A DNA stretch of 64,000 nt from contig CP141128.1 in the NCBI GenBank assembly GCA_035236585.1, positions 38,918,684 to 38,982,683 of the forward strand, in the 5' to 3' direction. The notes below the pieces were generated by a model. That model made no database searches and had not been told where the DNA came from. It saw only the letters and a list, made by a program, of their open reading frames with translations. Of this stretch, positions 33,921 through 46,282 are shown one piece after another. The number at the start of each line of letters is the position of its first letter. Within the stretch, counting starts at the first letter, position 1. Made by a program: the position numbers and the translations under genes. This DNA is from Warburgia ugandensis (lineage: Eukaryota; Streptophyta; Magnoliopsida; Canellales; Canellaceae).

Positions 33921-35338
33921 AGATTTTATAAAGAAGATCGAATAGTCCATTTTGGGCCATCCAATCAATTCCTCTTCAATCAAGGGCTCAAAACTTGATG
34001 AAATTTCTTGAAAATTCTACCCTAGGATTTTTGGGCCCTTCTAGATCGATTGGACTGCTTCAATTTTCCATATGAGCCTTCCATCATACAAAAATGAAGG
34101 GTTATTATCCTTACTTTATTTTTATAATTTTTAACCTAAACTTAATTTCATAAAAATAAAAATTATATAAACTAATATGAAATAAGTATGGGAAGAGTTT
34201 CCACCTACCTGATTGCCCAATTACCGCTTGTTTTGTGATTTTTCGTTAATTGCACTATTGGATCTTGAAATTTCTTTGGGGGTTTAGTAGATAAGGTAGT
34301 TTAGGACAATATGAATGGTGATATTTGTGATATTTGATTTAGAACTAAGTGCCTAATTGAATTCAGGTCTCTTGTTCCAATCTAGAGAGAGGAGAAAGAA
34401 AGTGAAAGAAGAGAGATTTTTGGGAGTTTTGAAAATTTGGGAATAAATCTAGATATGGTTTTTCAAGGGAAGAAAGATTATTTTTGTGGGAATTTTAATG
34501 AACATTTTTGGAGGATTTTTAGGGGTGTATTTATGGATTTTTTGAATTTTTCATAACTACATGTAATAATTATGTTTCAATTCTTTTGAATATTAAATTA
34601 ACATTGGATGCACCACTACCCCCTCCTTCTCCACTATCATATGGTAGTGGTTTGACCTCTCATTACACGTTTTCTGGCCATTGGATTCATTTGTGGGCCC
34701 CACGGAGGTGTGAAAGGACCATTTTGCCTTTTATGGAGAAAAATAAGTTTTATTCTCCCGAACTGAGAATTGAGCGTACTTAGTGGCTTTTGAATCATAT
34801 TTTCAAGTAAATTCTAAATATTGATGTCTTAGATCTCAGTTATGGGTAAACTGGTAATTTTACCCTTTTATTCATAAAAATAGAGAAAATTAGAAAATTT
34901 TCATTTTAACTCAAAATTGAACATACTTAGTGTCATTTTAGTCTGTTTTTTGAGTACCTTCATAATTTCTAAGTTTTAAATCATGTTTTAATCTCTATAA
35001 AAAGATAATTTTCAATAACCTAATATTTCAGCTTGAAATTTCTAAAAATTCAAACTAAATTGATTTTCTCAATCAATTTACAAAAATTGGGGTTGTTATA
35101 AGATGAGCCCTAAGGAGTGCAAAGAATGAAGGAAAATAGAACTAGTCCTAGTTATACCCTGAAAACATGTCCAAATAGAGATAGATATGTACTTAGGTTC
35201 TGGAGTTTTGGCCTTCCTAAAGCTAAGGTTGGTGGAGCAACAATACCTGTGTCTTTTATCTTGTTCGACCCATGTATAGATAGCTATGGAGAAGAAGCCT
35301 TTTATTATAAATGAGAGAGGAAGAGGAAGCAAAGTCCT

Positions 35339-35340
<2 letters not shown>

Positions 35341-35415
<75 letters not shown>
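35341..35415. repeat. (CT)37 microsatellite
   Basis: A perfect 75-base CT run. The open frame across it reads alternating Leu-Ser and is a translation artefact. Confidence 0.95.
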
Positions 35416-35418
<3 letters not shown>

Positions 35419-35871
35419 CAACCCGTGGTGTTTACCAACTTTATTTGAAAATTTTTGTTTGTTTGTTTTTGTTTTTTTATGTGATCAAATGTGGAGAAAA
35501 GTCATAAATGAGGAGAAATGAAGTTAAAAAAAGTAGGGTTAAAACACCGCTGAGGAGCCTATAGAAACTCTTGGTTAGAGATAGTGAGAATTCCATGACT
35601 TGAGAAACTTACACACTATCACATGGTATCCATTGTATTTATGTTGGTGTGTATATCATGTGTCTTTGCTAAAATTGCCCAATCAACATTGTTTTAGCTA
35701 CTACTTATCTGGTATGTGGGAGAATATAGTTAGGGCACATTGATGTAGATTTTCTATGCAGAGATAGTGGTAGGGCTAAGATTCATCTATTGGATGAGAC
35801 ATTTGTGGCATTTGCAGATGTTAATGATGGTGATCACTAAAAAGAGGCCCCACCTATTTCTTATTGTAGGT

Positions 35872-35897
35872 CCTCTCTCTCTCTCTCTCTCTCTCTC
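35872..35897. repeat. (CT)n microsatellite
   Basis: A 26-base CT run, followed 75 bases later by a shorter one at 35966-35977, both next to the same TCAATTATATGATGC phrase. Confidence 0.9.
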
Positions 35898-36301
35898 AAT
35901 TATATGATGCTTGCCCCCAGCAATATTATGAAGCATATGCCAAGTGGGGAGAGAAATGACAATGCTCTCTCTCTCTCACCTCAATTATATGATGCCCACT
36001 CCTAACAGTATTAGGGAGCATATGTCAAGTGGACAAAAAATTGCCAACAGCCCCAACTTTTGCATTCTCAAAGAGCCAAAACCTTTGTCTGATTCAGCCC
36101 AGCCCAAATTCCCTAAGCATGACGACCCTTGTATGAAAGATAACTCCAAATTCCTTTCCTTTTTACCCTTCTTAAGTTGAAATAAACGGTGCAAAATTGG
36201 AAAAAGCCTAAATACTCACAAAAACCTCTATTCTAGAGTTAGAAAAAGTAGAAAAGCAAGGTTCTTGGAGCTAGAAACCTCCAATTATAAGGAGTTTCCT
36301 C

Positions 36302-36302
<1 letters not shown>

Positions 36303-36334
<32 letters not shown>

Positions 36335-36358
36335 CGCGTGTGTGTCTATATATATATA
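36303..36358. repeat. (GT)n(GC)n(GT)n(TA)n compound microsatellite
   Basis: Alternating purine-pyrimidine throughout most of 56 bases: GT, then GC, then GT, then a TA run after TCTA. This is the composition that favours left-handed DNA. Confidence 0.9.
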
Positions 36359-38800
36359 TCACATAGCTTTTGGAAATAGAGCTTGCCCATTTGTATCTCA
36401 CAAAGGGGAAAATTATCTGACACAAAAAGTACAGCATGCTACATGGTATCAGGAATAATACCTCCAAACTAATCGCATCCAATTAAAATCGGTGAAGCAT
36501 ATGGCATAAGCATTATTTTCTCCAGAGGAGTAACAACCAGTGCTGACTTTTGGAATCATTAGGTAATTACATTCTCAATAACATGGAGGCTACTAGGTTT
36601 CTTAACATCTAAGGTGAGAACCATTATGCAATCCCTTGTTTGCAATTTGCAACATATATGATGAGCTCTACAAACTACTATTGAATGTATGCTTCATAAT
36701 TTATAATCTGGTGTTCTAAATTATCTCTTTGCATCATCAAGCTACGCCTAAAAATTAGTTACTCATCATGTTGCAAGTGTCCAATGTCTTGCAGACTCAT
36801 AATTTCCTGTTTTAAAACTAACACATAGTAAAAGTTATAACTAAACAAGAAAATTTTGTTGCAAGAGCCCAAACTTTTTAAGTAATATTTGAAATGAAGG
36901 AAGGAGATTAATTGCAAAGCAATATTTCTCAAACAATCAGTCGCCATGTTATTTATCATACCAATACCAGGATACAAATTAGAAGGTGAAAAATAGAATC
37001 TCAATGTTAGATCACTCATGTTTTGCAACAACTTATGCCTTGGCCCTTTTGATTTTATGTGGCACGCACAAGTAATATCCAAATATGCTAAGTCAACGTT
37101 CTGTTTTAACAATCTTGAAAAAAAGACATGTAACCAATTGCAGTAATTGGTGATTATTGAGTTACATTCAAGGCTATCTATATCTTACATGCCACTGATG
37201 TTGAGTCATGAGTGACTAGAACATGAAACTGCTATAAACCATCTTTGAGCCACTTTTGCATGCTTTATACGCTGAGAATTTCTCATATTAAATAGTGCAG
37301 CAAAGCTGGCTTCTATGAACTAATTTCTGAGTTGAGAATTATATGTTTGTTGAACTGTGTTGGTAGAGTAGACATTTGGTCTACTTGATGTCTTGAGGGA
37401 AGCGAAAATGAAGTTCCTAAACAACACTGAATGATAAGATGACAATGTTATTGCTAAACTTCTGTGCTGATAGATAAGGGGACGATGTTAGTGGTTAAAA
37501 GCTAGAGACTATATGAGTCCATTTCTAGCATGATTACTACACACATATTGAGTTCATTTCTAGCAGATCCAGACCTGAGGAATGATATCACTATATGCAA
37601 ATTCCTACATAAGCATGCCTTTCTTTTAACTTCCATTTAATTTGTGAATCCCACTACAAAGTAAGAATGAAGTTATACATGTTTCATTGGAATAAAAATA
37701 TCTTAAGGAAGTTCAAAACAACCAAACAAATTCCATGGCATAGAGCAGAAAGAGTTTGCAATAACCCTAATTTTAGTAATCCTTTTAAGTCATAAATGAA
37801 ATGAGATTCATTCTTCCAAATATGAAAACGTAGAAAATGATGGCTAGAACAATGGACAATTCTATACCTTGGACGTGTATATTAGATGGAGGTCCAATTG
37901 GATTGACGTTGAACTAAGGAGACACACACTATGATCTAGGACATGTTCTAACCTAAAAGGAGTAGGACATCTAGAACTATAAGGAAGGCTACCCATCCAT
38001 CTCTATAAAAAGACGTCCAGTCCTTAGAAAAAACAACGTGAAATCAAAACCGTGGAAGAGAGGAAGAGAGGAAGGAAGGGAGAAAAAGAGGAAGAAGAAC
38101 AGAAAGAATAAAGAGAAGAACTCAAGGAAGGCCTAGGGAAACAATGCTTGGTCGGTCTGCTTGTAGGAAGATTAACTCTACCAAGTCTCAACATGATTTA
38201 AATGAAATTTAGAGATGAAAACACGTTTTCATCACTGTTACTCTACACAGTATTTTGGCACATGAATGGAGATTAATTGACGGTGAATTTTATCATGTAT
38301 TGCATGCTATTGACCACTGATTTTAGACGTCTTTTATCTTTGATTCGGATGTTTAAGTTCCATGTTTTGACTTACTGCTAAAGACATGTTATTCATGCCT
38401 TAAATTTGGGAAGTCTTATGCCATAATTGCACTCACTGTGTTAGGCGTCTTTCACTTTGAAGATCATGCAGTAGATTGTAAAGTCTTAGGCCACATTTTG
38501 GTTCGTAGTTGACAGATGTTTTTACCCTGCCGATTATAAGTTGATCTGAGTCACATCCTACCTTGTTTTAATCTCTATTTTGATGTCTATTATTCATTAC
38601 TGTAGAGGTCTATCTGCCATACCTTTCATGTATGCTTTACATTTCTTACACCTACATATATGCCTTGATCTTAGGACGTCTTGATCACTTTTTAAGTTAT
38701 TGTTATGACGTGTTTTGATATGCCATACTTCTCTTGTGATTTTTTTATGTCTAGTGTTTTATCTCTGTTGGATGCATCTTTCTATTGTTTTTTTGCTGAG

Positions 38801-38809
38801 ATTTTTAGA
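38801..38809. repeat. Left SINE target-site duplication
   Basis: ATTTTTAGA, repeated at 38982-38990 after the SINE. Confidence 0.7.
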
Positions 38810-38981
38810 GCCTTGGCACAACCGTAAAAGTTGTTGTCGTGTGACCTTGAGGTCACATGTTCAAGGAGTGGAAACAGCCTCTTGCAAAATGCAAGGTAAG
38901 ACTGTGTACTTTAGGCTCATGTGGTTTGCCCCTTCCCCGAACCCGCATAGGTAGGAGCTTCGTGCATCGGGGCTGCCCTTT
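38810..38981 (+). mobile_element. Au-like tRNA-derived SINE
   Basis: It opens with a box-A-like GGCACAACCGTAAAAG and a box-B-like GTCACATGTTCAAGGAG, the internal RNA polymerase III promoter of a tRNA-derived SINE. It continues with GGAAACAGCCTCTTGCAAAA, TGCAAGGTAAG, CCCCTTCCCCGAACCC and GGAGCTTCGTGCATCGGGGC, ending TGCCCTTT. This matches what I know of the Au SINE family, widespread in flowering plants. The length, about 170 bases, is normal. It has 9-bp flanking duplications. The 79-codon open frame at 38715-38954 across it is fortuitous. Confidence 0.85.
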
Positions 38982-40280
38982 ATTTTTAGATGCCATAATC
39001 TTGTCCTAAATCATTATTCATGGATTGATGGTGAACAATTTTCAACATGTTTTCTTTCCTTGAGTTAGGAGTCACCCATCTTGCTAGTTATGCTGAGAGT
39101 TTGGATATCTTACGGATGCCTTGTTTAGACATGCTAGTATGCTTGAGTTAGACGTTATCTCATACCCCAATATGTACTGATTTTGGGATGTTTTCAAGTC
39201 ACTTACATGTCCAAAATCTAGATATATTCAGGACTGGATTTTAGAGGGTTGTTAAGCATATTTTTCCTAATTAGATTAGAATATTTCTTTAACGTGATTC
39301 AAGTTCCATTAAGATCATTTTTCGACATATTTTAGCATGGGAGTAATGGTTAGAAAGTCTACCAAGTAAAAGGTGTTTTCTAAGTCCTAAAGGATGAATA
39401 TATTTGCATGGTTTTAGCATGCCGATTTTGAATTAAAGTTACTAGATTTTGGTTGGGCATTCCATTTAGAAAATTGTGGTTTTTGGAATCAATGAGTGGA
39501 TGTTTGATTGAATGATTTTTGAGTCATTCAAGTTTGAGAAAACATGGTTCTTGAAGTTTGTATCCAAGCTACTTTAGAGCATATGATAATACCTGGGGAA
39601 GAAATGGTACATTTTAAACTATGTTTTCAAAAGCTAAGCTATGCTCAGTTTTGGCTTAAATTTGTGACATGATTTTGATGTTTCAAAAATGGCTTTCAAA
39701 ACAGTATATTGATACTTGATTTAGCTCGAAAGTGAGATAATATTTTTTGTTATGTTGTGCATGTTTAATTTGGATTGAAATTTTTTTTCACATTATTTGT
39801 GTTTTGGGAAGTTCCCTATGAGTTCTAGTTGAAAGTTTCGCAAAATGTATAAGGGTATAGTGCTACTCAAGATTTGAGATTAGATAATGAGCCTACTAGA
39901 AACTATAATAGGAGGTTATGAGCAAGGCTTAAGAATTTCTAGAAGCAAAAAGGATTCGCGAAAAAGTGAGGCACTGGCTTAAATTGGAAGTTTTTTTTTT
40001 ATGTTAAGTTATTGATTACTAATGTAATAAAGCATAACATGCTAGATTTTATTTGGTAAACTTTTCATTTATGATTGAGTAGTAAATGAACTTTGAGAAC
40101 ACTATTTTAAAATTAAATGGTATATTATGACTCAAACATTAATTTTATTTTGAAATGAATAGCACTCGAATATGAATGAAAATATTTTTGTTCATGATTG
40201 GTTTCATAAAGAAATTCTCAAATTTGAGATTCTGACTTTCAAAATAAATTTAAAATATTAAAAAATTTCTTTCAAAAACT

Positions 40281-41940
40281 AGGGGTGGAGCAGAGTTAAC
40301 AAAAGTTGGCCAAATTCCTACAAAATTCATGGTAGGCTAATTGAGTACCAAACCCCAATCATGCACCCAAACTAAAATCAACTAGCAGACATTCAAACAT
40401 TTTCAAACATGAATACGTCAAAAGGCTAAATGGAAAAACAAGCCAACAATAAACTTACAAAAGTAATAGAATAAATCAAATTCTATCATGAAAGGAAGTA
40501 CTTAAAATAACAAGAACTATGAAGAAAAATTTGAAAAAGAATTATGAACCAAAAACTCAAAATGAAATTCTTTGTTTAGATTCAAATATTTTTTAATCTA
40601 ATAAGCAAAAGCAAGCAAAAAAAAAGAAAGATTCATTGTGCTTTGCTATCATTGAAAAAGGACCCTTAAGTCTATCTCTTATTGAATAAAAGATCTTACA
40701 CATATCAATCAAAATGGCATAAAAATTAAATTTAAATCTATACCCCTCGGTTAGTTCAAGTTAAAGCATCATATGATTCATATTAGAAGTGTATCAAGCG
40801 AAACTCATAAAAATCATCTCCCAATCCCAAAAAAAATGTAACACATTTTTACGGCTCCAAGTACACCCTTTCATGCATTTCTCTCCTCTTTGTAGATGCA
40901 ACACTATCGTTGGATAAATTGTCAACTAAGGTGATCATTACTAACACAAGCAATACCTCCCTTTACTATCTCATCATACATGAGATTAGTGTACCCAAGG
41001 TTGACGGGTCTATGGTGTGAAAGCATTTAATTTGGTACTATATGTTGAAAATGCATCAAGAAGTGCATGTGAATGCAGACATTTTAAAAAACATATATTT
41101 GGAATATATGCTCATATTAATACAATATGAAGTTCAATATTTGTCATTGTAAGAGTGTTATGGTGAAGCATCATGCTACCCAAGGAAAGCTTTGCAAACA
41201 ATGGATTGGGTTTAAGCATCACTAAGTAACCTTCACATCAAGGGGAGAAGGCATAGTTTGATAATTTGATTTGTTACATATTTAAGAAGCAGATTTAGCT
41301 TCCATATGTAAATTACTATCATATAGATTGCATAACTACACATAACTTGAGTCAATGTTCCAAGTAGTAAGCCAACTGAGCATTATGGTACAATAGAAAT
41401 TTTAAGATATTGTTGAGCAAATCAAAACAACAGACTTCTAAAGTTCTAGGTAACAGAAGGATGCAAGCCAATGAAAATTTTCCATTAAAAATAAAATCTT
41501 TTAATTTAAATAGTTACTTTTTAAATTCCATCACTGTTCTGAGACATCCAATAGCATTAGATAAGATAGCTAGCCATGGAAATTAAATGGCCTCTAAAAG
41601 AATTGTGTTAGTTTAGGTGGGACAAAATGAGTACAGCTTATCATTATTCATTTGTAGTAGTAAAAGAGTGAAGGGAAATGTTAGCCAAGTAAGAGGAGGC
41701 ATATGAATGAGATGGTTGTAAGCTTTCATCTATAGAAAATTTAATCTTTAACAATAAGAAAATCTAGAGAAAGATCCATTACAAGAAATGAATTTGCATT
41801 TGTATATTTGAAGTAGTATAATTTTATTTGGACACAACAGGGTTTTTATAGATAACTACGAACCCACAAGCAACTTCAACCTATAATTAGTATAAACTAT
41901 TATTGTTGTTATTGTTGTTACTGCTGTAGTTGTTGTTATC
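40281..41940. other. Unrecognised AT-rich spacer
   Basis: About 1.66 kb with no open frame of note and no match to the other repeats in this window. The end (41890-41940) is rich in ATT/GTT trinucleotides leading into the tandem duplication. Confidence 0.4.
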
Positions 41941-42244
41941 ATTGTCATCATCACTCTTATTATTATTGTGTATTATTGTTACTATTATTTATTATACACT
42001 GACAAGGAAAACTATATTTTGTATGGTTTTGATTTCTTGCAAACAGAAGTTGATAGATAGCTAAGCATGATTTTGAAGTCAGTGTCATTGTCATTGTCAT
42101 CATCACTCTTATTATTAGTGTGTATTATTGTTACTATTATTTATTATACATTGTCAAGGAAAACTATATTTTGTATGGTTTTGATTTCTTGCAAATAGAA
42201 GTTGATAGATAGCTAAGCACAATTTTGAAGTCAGTGTCATTGAA
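41941..42244 (+). repeat. 152-bp tandem duplication
   Basis: Two direct copies (41941-42092 and 42093-42244) differ at only a few positions (for example CACTGACAAGG versus CATTGTCAAGG, and GCATGATTTT versus GCACAATTTT). Each begins ATTGTCATCATCACTCTTATT and ends TTGAAGTCAGTGTCATTG. The start is an ATT/GTT-rich microsatellite-like run, a likely cause of slippage. Confidence 0.9.
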
Positions 42245-44881
42245 ATACAACATACATGTGATGCACTACCACATCCGTACATAATGTTAATTACAATCTC
42301 ATACATGATTAGTCCATTTTACTCCATACATGCTTATTGTGAAAATACCTCATAGTGGTTTCTAGGCAACAAATCATATTTTCATGTGAAGGAATTATGT
42401 TTATTCTTTGGGTTTGACTTATGTATCAATCTAATTGATGTAGATAAATAGTCATAGTGAGTTACAACCTTTAAGGGGTTAAAAGTTGCATTTCATTGAA
42501 CATTTGATGGGGGATGCACATTTAGATTTTAGACATCTATCAATACTCCATGAAATTTTTTATATAATAATCTCTTTCTAGATCGTATATGTTGTATATT
42601 GAAGATATATAGATTGCTAGGCTGCAATATTTTTGTTAGCATACTTCCATTAAGTATGGAGGCCTTTCTTTATAAGTAATTGGCAATGAATTATAGTATA
42701 TAATACATGAAAATAATTAGAATCACTTCTTAAAATTTACTAGAATATCATTTGAGCAAAAAAGGTCTAAATCTTTGATAGTGTTTGAACCAATATGCAG
42801 TAGTGTTGAAAATTCCTAAATGCAGGATTTGCAACTCTTGCTATCCATGGTTCTTCATTTTGTTTACTTTATCACATATTTAGATAGCCTTAACAACAAA
42901 ACCTTTCTATTTCAATGGAAATAAAGCTTAATTCATTATAAATTATAAAAAGTTACCATATGATTTACTGCTTTAGCCATTCTCTATTTACAATTAACTA
43001 AAATATGATTTATTATGAATTAGGTGAGTAGTTGTTTTATTGAAGGAGATTATTTGTGATTATAGAATTTAGTTTCATTCTTAGGTTGCTGCAAAATGTA
43101 TTGATCGTGTTAAGTGAAATTCAATTGAATTCTTTAGGCTAAATAGGCCAATCATGTTCTTTTACTTCATCCCAGGGAGGATATATAGTACATTTCATCT
43201 TATAGAATAGCTAAATTATTACACGTGAGCAATTTATAACAAAAATTCATACCCTTATAACCCACAAGATTTTCGAGGTTGATCTTTTTTCCATTGTTTT
43301 TTCCTTTAGCCCACTTTTGATTTTCTTTCCAAGGCTAATGTTGGGCTTTAGAAGTCTTTCTAAATGTTTAATTGTCATTGTAAATGTTGTAAATGGGTAG
43401 TTCTTCTAATGGTTATTTGGTATATGTACTATTGCCTTTATGATGTCTCTATTTTCCTTAACATCTAGGAAACCCTCCTAAGTTATCTACTTTTTGCCCT
43501 TGGGTTTGGACAACTATGAGCTTATTTTAAGATGTTTATTTATTTTATATGCTCCTCTTCAATTTGCAAATGGATGGACATGCTAAGGCCAATGATGAGG
43601 GCTTTCAAAGGTTGTTATGGCTTGTTTTCCACCAGTGTTGATTTTAAGAATGTTGAACAAAGAAACAATGAAGTCTTCTAAGAGAAGATGTAATTCTATT
43701 TGGTTGCAGTATATTCTTGAAATGAGGTTAAGTGAAATTCCAGTTGAGGTTGAAGTATCACTTATAATTTTGTAGAAATTTAGGTAGAGGCATAAGTTTT
43801 CCACCTAGCACAATCAAGAAAGAGAGAACAATCTTATCTATTTTGCATTAAGCTTGGTTTCTTAACTATCTGGAAGGCATCTTCAAATAATTCCCTAGAA
43901 ATTGTGTTCATCAAATATGTTTGGTTCTTCATCATAGACTTTTGTTTTTGTTTAGTTACTGATCATTGGAAATTGTTTCTTTAAGGTATTTCTAAGTTAT
44001 GCTAGCTCTAGGATTCATCATTTGGAATGTAATCATTTTCGAATTTCTATTTGATGCTTTGCTGGAGGGTTTATAATACCTTAATGAAAATTTTAGGTTT
44101 CTTATCAAGGCAAGATGTGAGATTTCTAATGTTGTTATGTTGATATTGCTTACATTGACAAAACCTGAGATTTCACTTTATCTTGTAGAGAATCTAAGAT
44201 ATTTGTTGTTATCTATCTTAGTGTGATATTTGTTTGATAAATACCAAAAGTAGTGGTTGCTATATGGTAAAAAATATGAGATTTATGAGCGGATCATCTT
44301 TCATACGAAAGGAAAGTTGTGATGTTCAATAGCTCAACATTGTATCTATTTAATCATTGTTTCCCCCTTCTTATTAACCATTAGAAATTCGACTGCTATG
44401 AAATAATTTGTCTCTCATGCTATGTTTAATACATGGTTTAAATAACTAACAAAGCCTGCTAGAATTCACTAGTTTGATATGGCCTAGCAACTCACTAGAT
44501 GCAACTTCTCCTACACAACTCTTGAATTTCAACAAGAATGTCTTAGAGTTACCAAAATAATAGGATTTGTATTTCTATGTCAAGAAAGAATGAGTGAAAC
44601 ATAAAAAGAGACTTGCAATTCTGTAACATCTGGAATATCAGAGCTATTAAACTGATTGTGCTATAATCTACTCCAACATTTTGAGTTGCTCATAGCTACA
44701 AGGACTTCATGTTTGGTGGTTGGATAGTATGCCAATTTCCATGTTTCAGCAAGTGATACATTGTTTCATTAAGGGGTATGGTTCTGCCACTCTATGAGAC
44801 TTCCAAAAATTTATATGTAGCTTATTTAGATGCAACCCTCAAGAATATGAATCTATTTCAAATGTCAAATAAATCTAGGAT
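42245..44881. other. Unrecognised AT-rich spacer, left flank of element B
   Basis: About 2.6 kb with no gene that I can support. The open frames at 43583-43804 (- strand) and 44778-44981 (+) are short and have no recognisable similarity. The second runs into the element B LTR and so is not real. Confidence 0.4.
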
Positions 44882-45993
44882 TGACATGAAAGTGTTCCAA
44901 AATCCCAAGATCAATGGTGGATCAAGAAGATCAACGATAATCAGGCAATATAATGTCAATATTATCATCAAATCCTCTTAGATAAAAAAGTTTTTGGACA
45001 TCTTAGATCATGGAGGAGTGAACAACTTGAGTCTTGAAAGAGTGAATTGTTTATATTGGATGGAAGAGGTGTCTTGGAGCCAAAATAAAAAATTCTTAGA
45101 TTGTATGATCAATGGATGTCTTGGATTAAATGATAGAAGCCATTGTAGATTATCATAGATGAATATTGACGATCATACAATGGGAGTTATCCCATGGTCC
45201 CCCTAGCATTTTCCAATTTTTTCATAATCAAAAGAGCTACATTAACTTCTAAATTCCATGGTCAAAATGTTTTCAATTGTCTTCCTTTATCAAGGTGTGT
45301 TGGCTAGTCAATGATTTCAACTCATCCAAGATTAAGCAAAGTTCTTGCATGGGAGGTTATTGGCTTTAGGAACTTTCTTATTTGTATGGAAACTCTTTGA
45401 CTGTGTATACGTAGCTACCCAATACTGATAAAGTGTTATTGAGAAATAATTGTTGGGCAAGTACCTAATATTGGGAAAGTAATCTTTGGCCTAGGAAATT
45501 AGTGTATTTAGATAGTTGCTTACTAGTTGGTACATTGCTTCTTGGGGAGGGTTGTATCCATTTATTTAAACCCCTTCATAGCATAAATCAAATCATAACA
45601 TAGTTGAATTGGACATTTTTTCATTGTAAGAGTTTGAGTACATCTCAAATTTCTTGCATTTTCTGTATCTCTTGGATGGGTTCAAGGGTGGTGAGGCACC
45701 TAATTTTATATATTTAAGGTGTGATTGATCTATATGCTTATACTAAAGAGTTAGTTTCTACCCATAGTTCTGTATCTCCTTGGTGGTGTTTTTGTATTCA
45801 AGGAGTGTGAGTTATTACTACACTTTAGTTCTTTATCTCTATGGTGGCGATTATTTTGTGTTTGTAGAATGGCGAGCTATTTCCATATTTTAGTTGTATA
45901 TCTCTGTGGTGGTGATCATTTTGTATCCATGAGGTGATCAACGATTTTCAATTTATCCTATTATCTTCTATTGTATCTTGCTATCTAATATCA
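44882..45993 (+). mobile_element. 5' LTR of gypsy element B (1.1 kb)
   Basis: It starts TGACATGAAAGTGTTCC, matching the 3' LTR start at 50371 (TGATGCAAGAGTATCC) and the scrap at 18684, and ends CTATCTAATATCA just before a primer-binding site. Alignment with the 3' LTR is good over about 860 bases, allowing for the 2.8 kb insertion in the latter. It contains three 61-65 base internal repeats near its end. Confidence 0.85.
45770..45960 (+). repeat. Three ~62-bp repeats in the 5' LTR of B
   Basis: TATCTCCTTGGTGGTG, TATCTCTATGGTGGCG and TATCTCTGTGGTGGTG begin successive units at about 45772, 45833 and 45899. Each is followed by ATTTTGTGTTTGTAG-like and GAG(T/C)TATT-like words. They lie in the part of the LTR that is missing from the 3' copy. 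Confidence 0.75.
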
Positions 45994-45996
45994 ATT

Positions 45997-46009
45997 TGTC
46001 ATCAGAGCT
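45997..46009 (+). promoter_or_regulatory. Primer-binding site of element B
   Basis: TGTCATCAGAGCT, four bases after the LTR end. It differs little from TGGTATCAGAGCT, the standard site complementary to initiator methionine tRNA. Confidence 0.8.
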
Positions 46010-46282
46010 GAAGGTTGCAAGGCATTTCAAGTACAATATGTAGTTTTTCCAACAAAGATCCTTGTGATTTGAAGAAGGACAACCTATGGAGACAAATTGA
46101 ACAACTCTAGGAATATTTAGAGCAATATAGTAGTCATGGTGCTAGAGGAGGTAAGAACTCTAGCACTGAATCCTCTAACAATGACTCAGATGATTCTTGT
46201 TCTTTTTTGCAAAAAGTCAAGTTTCAAATGGGAGATCGTCATCAAGCAATGCTCCTATAAGGTAGCATGATATTCACTTTTC

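Larger units (their letters stand above)
30019..35100 (-). mobile_element. Solo LTR Lc (5.1 kb)
   Basis: On the - strand it opens TATAACAACCCCAATTTTTG at 35100 and closes at 30019 with CAAGTTGTCATA, decayed forms of TGTAACGACCCC and GGGTCGTCACA. Both ends align with LTR Lb: the Lb end phrase ACTAAGGTAG has its counterpart in ACATAGGTAG near 30170. AGATC precedes it and AGATG follows, a 5-bp target-site duplication with one mismatch. It holds a CpG-rich block, a 15-bp-stem inverted repeat and a two-copy 90-bp repeat, but no gag, pol or primer-binding site. It is about 2.3 kb longer than Lb, so it may carry an unrecognised insertion, most likely in the AT-rich 31200-33500 interval. Confidence 0.65.
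35101..37869. other. Unrecognised AT-rich spacer with microsatellites
   Basis: About 2.8 kb without a recognised gene. It contains the (CT)n and (GT)n tracts listed separately and a weak direct repeat of the phrase TCAATTATATGATGC (35896 and 35981), each after a CT run and each leading to CATATGCCAAGTGG or CATATGTCAAGTGG. The open frame at 36759-37112 (- strand, 117 codons) has no similarity I can recognise and no codon signal I would trust. Confidence 0.4.
37870..40280 (+). other. LTR-like sequence with a TATA box
   Basis: No protein match. The layout resembles an LTR: a TATAAAA box at 38004-38010 in CTCTATAAAAAGACG, then a purine-rich leader (38050-38110, GGAAGAGAGGAAGAGAGG), then a long T-rich stretch. 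The phrase ATGGTTTTAGCATG at about 39410 recurs at about 55736 in LTR C. I found no paired LTR, primer site or boundary, so this is an inference. A SINE sits inside it. Confidence 0.35.

Noticed and set aside
33541..33983. Three overlapping ~100-codon frames in LTR Lc
   Set aside because: Same reason: a GC-rich block in an LTR with few stops. No family resemblance.
35286..35507. Frame encoding a long Leu-Ser repeat
   Set aside because: Translation of the (CT)37 microsatellite.
36759..37112. 117-codon - strand frame that could be a small host gene
   Set aside because: Plausible length but no recognisable motif, and AT-rich codons like the surrounding noncoding DNA. No evidence of splice or promoter context.
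38810..38870. tRNA gene
   Set aside because: The box A/B-like motifs belong to the SINE head. No cloverleaf with acceptor and anticodon arms can be formed from it.
38715..38954. 79-codon frame over the SINE at 38810
   Set aside because: The SINE is a pol III, tRNA-derived noncoding element. The frame is fortuitous.
43583..43804. 73-codon - strand frame
   Set aside because: No recognisable similarity on either strand. Left as spacer.
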